From T3SED10-260 sp035363255 (GTDB lineage Bacteria > Caldisericota > Caldisericia > UBA6126), in assembly GCA_035363255.1 (NCBI GenBank), contig DAOSES010000036.1, forward strand, positions 1-10,270: a DNA stretch of 10,270 nucleotides. Direction: 5' to 3'. Of the stretch, positions 1-8,400 are shown one piece after another (the first letter of the stretch is position 1; each line of letters opens with the position of its first letter). Under the pieces are notes generated by a model. That model made no database searches. It saw nothing but the letters and a program-made list of their open reading frames with translations, and had not been told where the DNA came from. The translations under genes and the position numbers were made by a program.

Positions 1-2
1 TC

Positions 3-86
3 CATTTTCTCATGGAGATTTCAGGAGGTAAAGGTGGTATCTATGTGACGCTTACTTCTATTCTATATACCGGAATTGGGCAGTGA
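3..86 (+). CDS. C-terminal tail of an upstream reading frame (partial) or frameshifted 5' part of the TPR gene
   Basis: From base 3 a frame runs open for 27 codons from the window edge and stops at TGA 84-86. That stop overlaps the ATG at 86-88 (TGATG), an arrangement often seen between translationally coupled genes. The peptide ends IYVTLTSILYTGIGQ, which could pass for a TPR helix. However, the frame used by the downstream TPR gene also reads as TPR-like over bases 50-82. Two readings are possible: a separate upstream gene whose end is coupled to the TPR gene, or one longer TPR protein split by a one-base loss near bases 44-50. The 84 bases available cannot decide between them, and no function can be assigned. 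Confidence 0.35.
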   Translation, partial: HFLMEISGGKGGIYVTLTSILYTGIGQ

Positions 87-1078
87 TGGAGTATGAGCAA
101 GGCCATGTCATCGAATCAGATGGACTAATGAAAAAAGCGACTGAAATAAATCCAACTGACTTTCAGCTTTGGTTAATTTGGGGAAGCATGAAACGAAAAG
201 AGGACAAGATTAAAGATGCGATTAAATATTACCATAAAGCTTTTGAAATAAAACCAAATGATCCAATTATACTTAATTCCTTGGGCCAAGCTAAATCACG
301 GAATGGAGATCATGAAGAAGCAAAAGACTTATTTTTTAAAGCTTTAGAAATTGGAAAAACAATACCAGGGCATAACATAAAAAATGAAATCATTAATAGA
401 TGTAGTATTGCAGATAACTTTAGAAGATGGGGAGAAGAACTATCAAGACAGAAGAAGATTAAAGAAGCTAAGCATAAACTAAATGAAGCTTTAGATCAAA
501 TATCCACTGCAGAAGAATTAGATCCACACGATACTAAAACAAAAGATTTATTTCGACAAATAGTTCTTAACTTAGCTCATTTTTACAAGAATAGCTGCGA
601 GTTGGATCGTGCAATAAAACTGTTTCATGAAGTCATTATCGATAATCCAATTAGATTTAAAGAAATCAAAGATACTATCAAAGCTTCCAAAGAACTCCTA
701 AAAATATATTTGGACAAACAAGAATTCAATAAAGCAAAAAACTTGATATCCAAAAATTTGTTAAAACTAGCTCAAAGAAATGAACCACTAATGTATAAAC
801 AAATTACTAGCCTTCTATCTTTGTGTGACCAAACCGATTCAAACCAGGGAAGAATCATTTCTGTCAACGAAAGCAAAGGGTTTACCATTATAGAATCTCT
901 TTCCAGCCCTGGTGATACATATTTAGGACATATTAACGACTTTGTTAATGTCGAGTTAGAAATAGGCAACAACCTTATTGGAAAGAATGTTTTATTTAAA
1001 ACTTATCTGTCTAACGATGAAAAGAAAAAAGCTAAAATGATTATAATTCAAAAGAATTCTGATGAGAAACAATATTAA
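83..1078 (+). CDS. TPR-repeat protein with C-terminal cold-shock/OB-like domain, possibly 5'-truncated
   Basis: The protein is 331 residues from GTG 83, or 330 from ATG 86; ATG 86 overlaps the preceding TGA and is equally plausible. Neither has a clear ribosome binding site. Residues 1-95 read as TPR units, with EIKPND at 55-60 and the repeat ends KKATEINP (17-24), HKAFEIKP (51-58) and FFKALEIG (84-91). Residues 110-225 are further helical, TPR-like sequence (AEELDPHD near 143-150; LDRAIKLFHEVIIDNP near 174-189). Residues 256-322 resemble a cold-shock/S1-type OB fold: GRII, SKGFTII, YLGHINDF and a hydrophobic NVLFKTYL strand, then a lysine-rich stretch. TPRs usually mediate protein-protein contacts and OB folds nucleic-acid binding, so a scaffold or sensor role is likely but unproven. 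It overlaps the next gene by 17 bases, implying one transcript. The first TPR lacks most of its first helix and TPR-like residues lie upstream of the start, so this may be the 3' part of a longer broken gene such as a STAND-NTPase-TPR protein. Confidence 0.8.
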   Translation: MMEYEQGHVIESDGLMKKATEINPTDFQLWLIWGSMKRKEDKIKDAIKYYHKAFEIKPNDPIILNSLGQAKSRNGDHEEAKDLFFKALEIGKTIPGHNIKNEIINRCSIADNFRRWGEELSRQKKIKEAKHKLNEALDQISTAEELDPHDTKTKDLFRQIVLNLAHFYKNSCELDRAIKLFHEVIIDNPIRFKEIKDTIKASKELLKIYLDKQEFNKAKNLISKNLLKLAQRNEPLMYKQITSLLSLCDQTDSNQGRIISVNESKGFTIIESLSSPGDTYLGHINDFVNVELEIGNNLIGKNVLFKTYLSNDEKKKAKMIIIQKNSDEKQY

Positions 1079-1907
1079 AAAGGTTGGATTTTTAGTTATT
1101 CTTGGAGTCCTTGTAATACTTGGTATTCCATTGTTGATCAATTACCTCTTATTCCAGTCATGGCCAATAACTCCTCCAGATTTATCAAATAAAGAATGGT
1201 TAGGTTTCTGGGCATCATTCCTGGGTTCAATTATCGGTGGTATCGCAACTTTTATAGCTGTTTTTTTATCATTAAAGCAAAATGAGAAGTTTCATTTGGA
1301 CATGATAAATATTCAAAAAAATCAAACTGATTTCCGTCGTCGCGAATTAATGCCTGTTCTTGATTTAAAACCAAAAGATGCAGATTTTGTTGTTGGAAAA
1401 ATAAACAATGAAGGTCTTTGTGGGTTGTACATTTCAATTGAAGATCACTGCAAAGATCCTAAGTTCTGCTATCAAACAATGCAAAACTCAGAATATGGAT
1501 TTACATCGACAGAAACTGGTATTGATATCAATGATTTAATTTTTTCTTTCACAAATGGTGATCGCAGGTATATTATTTTTGAACTCACAAACATAGGTCT
1601 ATCCTTCGCTTTCAACGTCAATGTTGTCTTATCAAAACCAATGAAAACCCTCCAACCGATTCCATTCACAAATCATATTCCAAAGGATGGCAAAGAATAC
1701 CTTATTATCAACTTCAAAGATGCCAATTTGGTATGTGACAATACTATTTTAATAACATATTATGATTCTTATAACAGTAGATATGTCCAGCGTATTGATA
1801 TAATCACCCGAGAAGAAGGCAAGACCGGATTGATTTTTAATCGATATGTCCCTGTTACTGAACAAGATTATAGAACTAAGCAGAAAATGAGAACAGATGA
1901 TGATTGA
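1062..1907 (+). CDS. Two-helix membrane protein with soluble C-terminal domain
   Basis: This 281-residue protein starts at ATG 1062 inside the end of the TPR gene (17-base overlap, different frame), so translation is probably coupled; the upstream bases give only a weak AAAAGAA ribosome site. Hydrophobic segments at about 8-31 and 47-70 are membrane helices, separated by a short polar loop ending NKEWLGFW. The second helix has the small-residue run LGSIIGG, suitable for helix packing. Residues 71-95 are charged and probably helical (KQNEKFHLDM... to FRRREL). Residues 98-270 look beta-rich, with FELTNIGLSFAFNVNVVL around 168-190, reminiscent of beta-sandwich domains with an 'N-x-G-x-x-x-x-N-V' pattern. 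I do not recognise a catalytic motif. Two-helix proteins of this kind are common beside STAND, TPR and AAA+ genes in accessory islands; a membrane anchor or effector for the TPR protein is inferred. Its anchor resembles that of the small protein at 5224-5448. Confidence 0.8.
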   Translation: MRNNIKKVGFLVILGVLVILGIPLLINYLLFQSWPITPPDLSNKEWLGFWASFLGSIIGGIATFIAVFLSLKQNEKFHLDMINIQKNQTDFRRRELMPVLDLKPKDADFVVGKINNEGLCGLYISIEDHCKDPKFCYQTMQNSEYGFTSTETGIDINDLIFSFTNGDRRYIIFELTNIGLSFAFNVNVVLSKPMKTLQPIPFTNHIPKDGKEYLIINFKDANLVCDNTILITYYDSYNSRYVQRIDIITREEGKTGLIFNRYVPVTEQDYRTKQKMRTDDD

Positions 1908-2014
1908 TGATGCAATATTGTACTTAATTACAATAGTTTCAAATTGTTTCCAGTTCATAACTTTAGAAATCGATTGTTCCAATATACTTTCAATTCAAAA
2001 ATGAAAGAAACAAA
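1908..2014. promoter_or_regulatory. Intergenic gap with inverted repeat and weak promoter candidate
   Basis: This 107-base AT-rich gap separates the two gene groups. It contains an inverted repeat with 9-base arms and one mismatch, 1914-1922 (AATATTGTA) and 1929-1937 (TACAATAGT), around a 6-base centre. That could be an operator or a weak hairpin; no T-run follows, so it is not a convincing terminator. TATACT at 1983-1988 is a good -10 hexamer, but the sequence at -35 (TTTAGA at 1962-1967, 15-base spacing) is poor. A five-codon frame, ATG 2001 to TGA 2018, ends across the start of the next gene (ATGA overlap) and might aid its translation. A separate promoter for the HEPN-led group is plausible but not established. 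Confidence 0.3.
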
Positions 2015-5000
2015 ATGACAGAACCATTAAAAAACCTATTAAAGCCATGGATGATAAAACCATTCGAGTTATTGTTTCATGCTGAAACTCATAGACTGAA
2101 GGGAACAGATTATGACAGAAGGTTGGCACTCGTCAGTTTTGACAATGCAATTGAAGTTTCAATCACTGTATATTTGTCTTTGAATCCCATACAAAGACAA
2201 AACCGAACCATTAAAAGAACAGAAGTTGAAGAATCCTTAAAAAACTATCACACAAAGCTAGATTTTTTCTTTTTAGAACTGGAAATAAGAAAAATGCTAC
2301 CTAAGTGCGGAAAAGATTATATTGTTTGGTATCATGAGCAAAGAAATGAACAATATCATAGCCAATCCTCAGGTGTTCCCTCTCTTGATACAATTGGCAC
2401 AATACGTAACATAGCTTTATGGATTTTTTCTGTCTTATTTAGTATTCCTGATTTAGAATCTTTGTTAAAATCAGCTATAACCGAATCAGAAAAAAGCTTT
2501 CCAGAAATTCCAAAAGAACTTGTTACCCCCGATATAACTGAAATTTGGGAAAATGTTTCAGCCTTGCTTTCTGCTTCAATCATAGGCAGTTGGGATGAAA
2601 GTACTGATGGTGACAACGAGATTATTTCGTTATTAACTGGAGATTCTGGTAAATGGTTGAATAGTATTCGCGAAATCAAAAAGAATGATGATGAAGTTAT
2701 TTTGTTAAGAAATGGTATCTGGCAAGTCAAGGATCAGTTTTTATTCCTTTCAAAACTCACCACATCTTTTTTTGATCCATTTCTTGATTCGATAAAATCC
2801 ATAGCTGTAAAAGTGTTATCAGAGATTCACCCCATGTTTGAGTTAAAACCTGAAAACAGATTCGCAGCACAAGTTTATGGAAAAGTTTCAAATTATTCAC
2901 ATAACATAAGAAGGGGGGTTGCCCAAACCCTCGCATTTCTTGGAATTCATGGATCAGAACTCAAAAACTGCACATTGCATAAACCAAAGACAATAGCAAC
3001 ATCAACTATCAGAGAAGTATTAAATAATGCAGATTGGAGATTGTGGGCTAGCTTGAATAATATTATGCCTATATTGGCTGAAGCAGCTCCAGAGGAGTTT
3101 CTATCTTCAGTTGAAAATACCCTTAAAAAAACTCCATGCCCTTTTGATGAGCTGTATAAACAGGAGGGAAAAGGCGACATCACAGGTATGAATTATATGA
3201 CAGGTATCTGCTGGGCATTAGAAGCTTTGGCTTGGAGTGAAGAGTATCTTTGCAGAATCATTCTTGTTCTGGCTGGTTTAGCTGCACGAGATCCTGGAGG
3301 AAATTGGGGTAATCGTCCAGCAAATTCTATCACAACTATTTTACTTCCCTGGATGCCACAAACGACAGCATCAATCGAAAAAAGAACTTCTTCGCTAACA
3401 AGTGTTCAAAAACACTATCCTGAGATAGCATGGAAAATTATAGTAAGTTTACTCCCCAAACGACATCAAATGTCGACCGGAAGCTACAAACCAAAATTCA
3501 GAGCATATGTGCCAAAGGATTGGGAGAAAGAAGTATCAATAGAAGAGTATCAGTTGCAGATTAAAGAATATACATCCCTGGCGGTAAAAATGGCGCAAGA
3601 AAATATGGATCATGTTTCAGAACTTGTTGAATATCTTGATAATGTACCCGAACCTTCTTTCGAAGAGTTTCTTGGCTTTCTTTCGTCATATGAGATCTTG
3701 GCACTTTCAGATATTAAAAAAACGCAGATTTGGGAAACTCTGACTTCATTTACTCGAAAGCATCGTCGTTTTTCAAATGCTGTATGGGCTTTATCTCCTG
3801 ATAAGATTGATCTATTGGAGAAAGCTAGTAAAAATTTAGTACCGTCAAAACCTGAGTTGCTTTACAAAAACCTTTTTACTGATAAAGAATTTGAGTTAAT
3901 GGAACCAGATGAACATTGGCGTAAACAGCAAGAGAGATTGCTCATTGAAAGAACTGAAGCTTTGAAAAATATTTACAAAAACAAGCAACTTGATTCAGTT
4001 CTTAAGTTTGCACAAATAGTTGAGGTGCCAGGAAAAGTGGGTAGTGTATTTTCGTACATCGCAAAAAAAGTAGATGAACTTCAAATTTTACCATCATACT
4101 TAAATAGTGGAGATCCCATAAAAAAACAGTTTACACGTGGTTATATTTGGTCAAAGCACTACAGAGAAAAAATGAACTGGGTTGAAAGTTTGAAGATTGA
4201 AAAATGGTCACAAGATGATAAATTGAACTTTCTCCTAATTCTACCCTTGGAAAAAGAGATTTGGGAAAAAGCTGAGATCATTTTAGGTTCAAATATAGGG
4301 GAGTATTGGAAAAATATCACAAACTACCCCTTTCCTAACCAGGATACACTCTTGCCAGCAGTAGAGAGTTTATTGAAAAATGGTCGTCCGCTTTTCGCAC
4401 TGGATTGTATTTATACTCATTATTCATCGAAGAAAGAGCTCTTCAAAGAGCAAGCTGTTAAAGCACTCATTGAAAGTGGTTCATCGACTGAGTTGGTAAA
4501 CGACTTGAATGTGCATCATATAGCTGAAATCCTTACAATGTTACAAAATGATCCATCCACAGATGAAGATGATTTGTGCAAAATTGAATGGATTTATCTT
4601 CCCATTTTAAGGCATCAAAGCAAAGCACAGCCCAAGACGCTTGAGAAACAACTATCGACAAACCCCAATTTTTACATTGAAGTAATTCAATCTATGTATT
4701 TTTCAAAAAATGATAAACAAGAAAAAGAGTCAGTGAGAATAACAGAACAAACAGCATCAAATTTAAGGAAGCTTCTAACCGATTGGAAACGACCCCCTGG
4801 GTTGATGGATGATGGAACATTTTCTGGAAATGCTTTAAAAGCTTGGGTAGATAAGGTAAAAGAATTAAGCATTGAATCTGGTCATTTAGAAATGGCTATG
4901 ACTCATCTTGGTCGTGCCTTATTCTATGCAGGATCTGATCCCAATGGTTTGTGGATTCAAAAAGCAGTTGCTGAATTGCTTGATGAAATCGACAATGATA

Positions 5001-5227
5001 GTATTCGCAAAGGATTTAGGTTAGAAATTTTTCATTCTCGGGGTGTTCATTACGTTGATCCTAGTGGAAATGCTGAAAGAACAATAGCTAATGACTGGAG
5101 ATCAAAAGCAGATGAAGTCGAAAAAATTGGATTAATATATTTCTCCACTATGCTAAGAGAGGTTGCCCAATTTTACGATAATGAAGCTGAAAGGGTAGCG
5201 AATGAACATAAAGGGGAGGATGAGTGA
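2015..5227 (+). CDS. Large helical protein with N-terminal HEPN domain, predicted RNase effector
   Basis: This is a 1070-residue protein starting at ATG 2015; there is no strong ribosome site, only A-rich sequence. Residues about 12-145 form an alpha-helical domain (KPFELLFHAETHRLKG..., DNAIEVSITVYL) containing R110-N-E-Q-Y-H115. This matches the RNxxxH (Rx4-6H) signature of HEPN domains, many of which are metal-independent ribonucleases in toxin-antitoxin, abortive-infection and CRISPR-associated systems. Both the Arg and the His are intact. The remaining ~900 residues look wholly helical, with many Trp residues and a repeat-like alternation suggestive of a HEAT/ARM-type scaffold, but I cannot assign a named family. 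There is no visible P-loop, signal peptide or membrane helix. The stop overlaps the start of the small membrane gene by 4 bases, and the RyR-AAA+ gene follows at once, so the three are probably co-translated parts of one system. An RNase effector held in check until a partner signals is inference. Confidence 0.85.
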   Translation: MTEPLKNLLKPWMIKPFELLFHAETHRLKGTDYDRRLALVSFDNAIEVSITVYLSLNPIQRQNRTIKRTEVEESLKNYHTKLDFFFLELEIRKMLPKCGKDYIVWYHEQRNEQYHSQSSGVPSLDTIGTIRNIALWIFSVLFSIPDLESLLKSAITESEKSFPEIPKELVTPDITEIWENVSALLSASIIGSWDESTDGDNEIISLLTGDSGKWLNSIREIKKNDDEVILLRNGIWQVKDQFLFLSKLTTSFFDPFLDSIKSIAVKVLSEIHPMFELKPENRFAAQVYGKVSNYSHNIRRGVAQTLAFLGIHGSELKNCTLHKPKTIATSTIREVLNNADWRLWASLNNIMPILAEAAPEEFLSSVENTLKKTPCPFDELYKQEGKGDITGMNYMTGICWALEALAWSEEYLCRIILVLAGLAARDPGGNWGNRPANSITTILLPWMPQTTASIEKRTSSLTSVQKHYPEIAWKIIVSLLPKRHQMSTGSYKPKFRAYVPKDWEKEVSIEEYQLQIKEYTSLAVKMAQENMDHVSELVEYLDNVPEPSFEEFLGFLSSYEILALSDIKKTQIWETLTSFTRKHRRFSNAVWALSPDKIDLLEKASKNLVPSKPELLYKNLFTDKEFELMEPDEHWRKQQERLLIERTEALKNIYKNKQLDSVLKFAQIVEVPGKVGSVFSYIAKKVDELQILPSYLNSGDPIKKQFTRGYIWSKHYREKMNWVESLKIEKWSQDDKLNFLLILPLEKEIWEKAEIILGSNIGEYWKNITNYPFPNQDTLLPAVESLLKNGRPLFALDCIYTHYSSKKELFKEQAVKALIESGSSTELVNDLNVHHIAEILTMLQNDPSTDEDDLCKIEWIYLPILRHQSKAQPKTLEKQLSTNPNFYIEVIQSMYFSKNDKQEKESVRITEQTASNLRKLLTDWKRPPGLMDDGTFSGNALKAWVDKVKELSIESGHLEMAMTHLGRALFYAGSDPNGLWIQKAVAELLDEIDNDSIRKGFRLEIFHSRGVHYVDPSGNAERTIANDWRSKADEVEKIGLIYFSTMLREVAQFYDNEAERVANEHKGEDE

Positions 5228-5448
5228 TAAAGAGCTTCTTTAGCAATTTTGGTGTTATGATCTTTTTCATAGTGTTTTTTATTGCTTTACCATATCTGGT
5301 TTCTTGTTTGTATAGATACACTAACATCAACCTTGGTTTAAATTATACAGACTGGTTATTTCTTTGGATTGGCTTCATGGGTGCTGCAATTGGTGGTTTA
5401 ATGGCATTTTATTCCATTCGATCTACGTTAAGTCAAAAAGGAGTTTAA
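5224..5448 (+). CDS. Small two-helix membrane protein
   Basis: This 74-residue protein starts at GTG 5224, overlapping the end of the HEPN gene by 4 bases; a GGGGAGG ribosome site lies at 5213-5219. ATG 5220 was rejected because that frame stops after seven codons. Residues about 10-29 and 43-64 are membrane helices, and residues 30-42 form a short polar loop. The second segment (DWLFLWIGFMGAAIGG) aligns in position and pattern with the second helix of the 281-residue protein at 1062-1907 (EWLGFWASFLGSIIGG), but there is no soluble domain after it. It could be a membrane anchor for its neighbours, a pore-type effector, or a shortened version of the longer protein. Its stop lies 2 bases before the next start, and the next gene's ribosome site is inside its last codons, so expression of the two must be tightly linked. 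Confidence 0.75.
   Translation: MIKSFFSNFGVMIFFIVFFIALPYLVSCLYRYTNINLGLNYTDWLFLWIGFMGAAIGGLMAFYSIRSTLSQKGV
5439..5443 (+). promoter_or_regulatory. Ribosome binding site that fixes the start of the RyR-AAA+ gene
   Basis: AGGAG lies 7 bases before ATG 5451, inside the last codons of the small membrane gene. The frame is open further up, to ATG 5364, but those 29 codons would be translated from within the membrane gene in another frame and give a peptide unrelated to the protein body. ATG 5451 is therefore the better start. Confidence 0.75.
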
Positions 5449-5450
5449 AA

Positions 5451-8400
5451 ATGACAAAAACAAACAACATCATAGTTACTGGTGATGATATTAGGATTTC
5501 CAACATTATTCAATTACCCAGAATTAGTTCATTATATGGGCGTACTTTTGAGGACAATGAAAAAGGTGGTGCAAATCATTTGCATTCATTAATCAAAGAA
5601 ATGCTTAAAGAAGACAAAGATATTCAAGTTAATAAAATTGATTTAAATTTTTCTATTTATTCAAAACTGATACTACTTTGGACTTTGCATGAAGAAGTAT
5701 TATCAAGTGATATATCCAATACCTGGCGAATCAATACTATTATTGGGAAAGAAAAAAAAACAAATCCAAGGTTTAGTTTAGAAAGATTTAATAATCAAAT
5801 CCTTGCTTCTCTGGATCGCACCATAAGTTTATTCAACAATGATCCCTATTCATTAGTTTTTACTGACCAACATTTAAACTCTGAAAGTGTGTATTCTCAA
5901 TTAGTAAAAACTTCTGAAAAACCTTCTGATGACAATGCATTTAAAAGTTTATTTACCAACGATCAAGTAAAAAAGATTTACTTTAAAACTTCACTGTCAG
6001 ACAATCTTAATGAACTAGCTAGATTTATCTGTGATAATAGTTTCTCTTCAAAAGTTACAATAATTGTTGATGCAGAATCACTTAGAAAAAAAAATATTCA
6101 TCTTCATGCTAAAAGCTCTTGGAATAGTACATACTCTTCATTGAGACAGAATTTGACTCACGGAACTCTTAAATACCTAATATCTAAAACTCAGAGAATG
6201 ATCGTATACTTCAAATATGCAGGTTTTGCTTTGATTGATAACTCAGATTTGAAAAAACCAACCATAGATTTATTTTTTGATCCAGAAAAATTGGAAAATA
6301 CTTGGGAAGCTAAATATCCAGGTGTAACAGGTGGTGATTTAGAGATAATTACTTCCAATATTATCCATTGCGATTTGTATGGCTATTCAGAGTTTTTAGC
6401 ATTTAAAAATAGTTTGCAAATTGCCAGGACAAAACATATCTTGGGAAGGGGAAAGTATAAAAAAGACGAAGAAAAAGGAGGATATAATAGCAATATTATC
6501 CAAGAACAATTGCTTAATACTCTAAAGAAATTTACTGACAATATGTTTCAAGTACAAAATCTACTTCCTTTTGTTGGTAAAATGAAACAGGATTTGTCTT
6601 GCCCTGAAAAACCTGAAACACTAAAAATTAAAGTAAATGATTTACCAGTTGAAGAATCTAAGTTTTACCAAACAATTGACGATAAACATTATGAACTAAT
6701 AAATCATTCACTAAAAACACCCCCATTGACTCTTCTTGAAATGTATATTGGTTCAAGCTATGAGAGAATTGTACAAAAAGGCGCTCAGATTATCGAGAAC
6801 GGTTACTCTTTTGAATTAGATTCAATTCCCTTTTTAAGAATAAGTGAACTAGTTACTTACGATCAACAAGAAATTGAAAATATCAATCTGATTAAAGAGC
6901 TTATGCGCTCCTATGTAGATTCAAATACATCTCGACCATTAGCATTCGTTGTTTTAGGTCCTCCAGGAACTGGCAAATCATTCTATATTAAGAATATAGC
7001 GAAAGATGTTGGTACAAACTTCTCATTAATTGAAGTTAATCTTTCCCAATTAGAAGAAGCTAATGATTTGACTGAAGTTATTGGAAAGTTACAAAACATC
7101 TCTATTCAAAAACAAATTCCCTTAGTAATTTGGGATGAATTTGACACTGGAAATTTTAAATGGCTTAGATTATTCCTTGAACCTTTGCAAGATGGATACT
7201 TTTCCATGAAAGGTCAAAGACATATTTTTGGAAAATCCATTTTTGTTTTTTGTGGTAGCGCCTTTTCTTCATATCTTGAATTTGTAAATGCTGTCCAATC
7301 ACTGCCTGCGAATGACCAATCTATACCATCTTATGATCGATTGGGTATTGAAATTAAACCAGCAAATACCACAAACAACAAAATTGACAAAGGATCTGAT
7401 TTTATAAGCAGAATAAAAGCATATCTAGACATTCAGTCTCTAAATGCAGAGATACCAACTTCGCATGGTCTTTCAATTCCATGTTCACATAATTACTTTA
7501 CTAATAATTCATACATAATCAGAAGGGCAATTCTTTTTAGAAACTATATTGAAAGGTTTTATCCAGATCTTATCAATAATAATACAAAAAAAGCTCGAAT
7601 ATGTCCTTCAATTTCTCATGCATTCTTGCGATCGGAAAGATTTTTCTACGAAGCAAGGTCAATTGAAAACATTCTTCACTTATGTAATCTACAAAAGAAA
7701 AGACACTTCACGGTTTCAGATATTCCTCCTTACAAATTAATAAAAAACAATGTTAGTGAAGATTTTTATGAGTATATTGAAAAGTATCAAACAAAGTATT
7801 ATGAAATCGACAAGCTAATAAAAGAACTGCATAAAAAATGGCTCTCTCAAAAAATGGAAGAATTCAAGCATGAAAAAAATAGGATCCTTTGTCCAATTCA
7901 TCTGGAGGATAATCAGACAATTTACCATCCTGCTATGATTTCAAACCCAGATCATTTAAGCACTGAAATCACTATTGCAAACAATCGTGCAGTTGGCACT
8001 CTTTTGGCCAATATTTCAGATTTGGGAGTTTTACTTTCCAAGTCAAAAAGCTTTAAATCAAATGAAGTTAAAAAATATCTAGGTTATACACTTGCAAATC
8101 TCGAACATGAGTCATGGTTGGATGAACGGATTAAAATTGGTTGGAAGAACAACCCTAATAGCGATAACCCAAAGATTATAGTAAATCAAACACGACTCAT
8201 AGATCATCGTATCAGATCTTTCAGCAAGCTCTGCGACAAAAGGAAAAAAGAGTACTTGGAAAGAAATCTGCATTTACTGGATGTAATTGAAAAAATGGAA
8301 TACAATTTTACCTTAGGTTACGATTTGGGTTATAAGTTAAGAATCGGAATCCTATATTCTGATGATATTTATCTACAATATATGATTAAATATGATGTTT

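Noticed and set aside
2356..2730. Minus-strand 124-codon frame inside the HEPN gene
   Set aside because: It is antisense to a gene with a clear domain and has no supporting motif or ribosome site; the length is expected by chance opposite a long AT-rich gene.
5364..5450. Extension of the RyR-AAA+ frame to ATG 5364
   Set aside because: It would add 29 codons read out of frame inside the small membrane gene, whereas ATG 5451 has AGGAG at the right distance.
7549..7740. Plus-strand 63-codon frame inside the RyR-AAA+ gene
   Set aside because: It overlaps the conserved AAA+ lid in another frame; the lid frame carries the family pattern.
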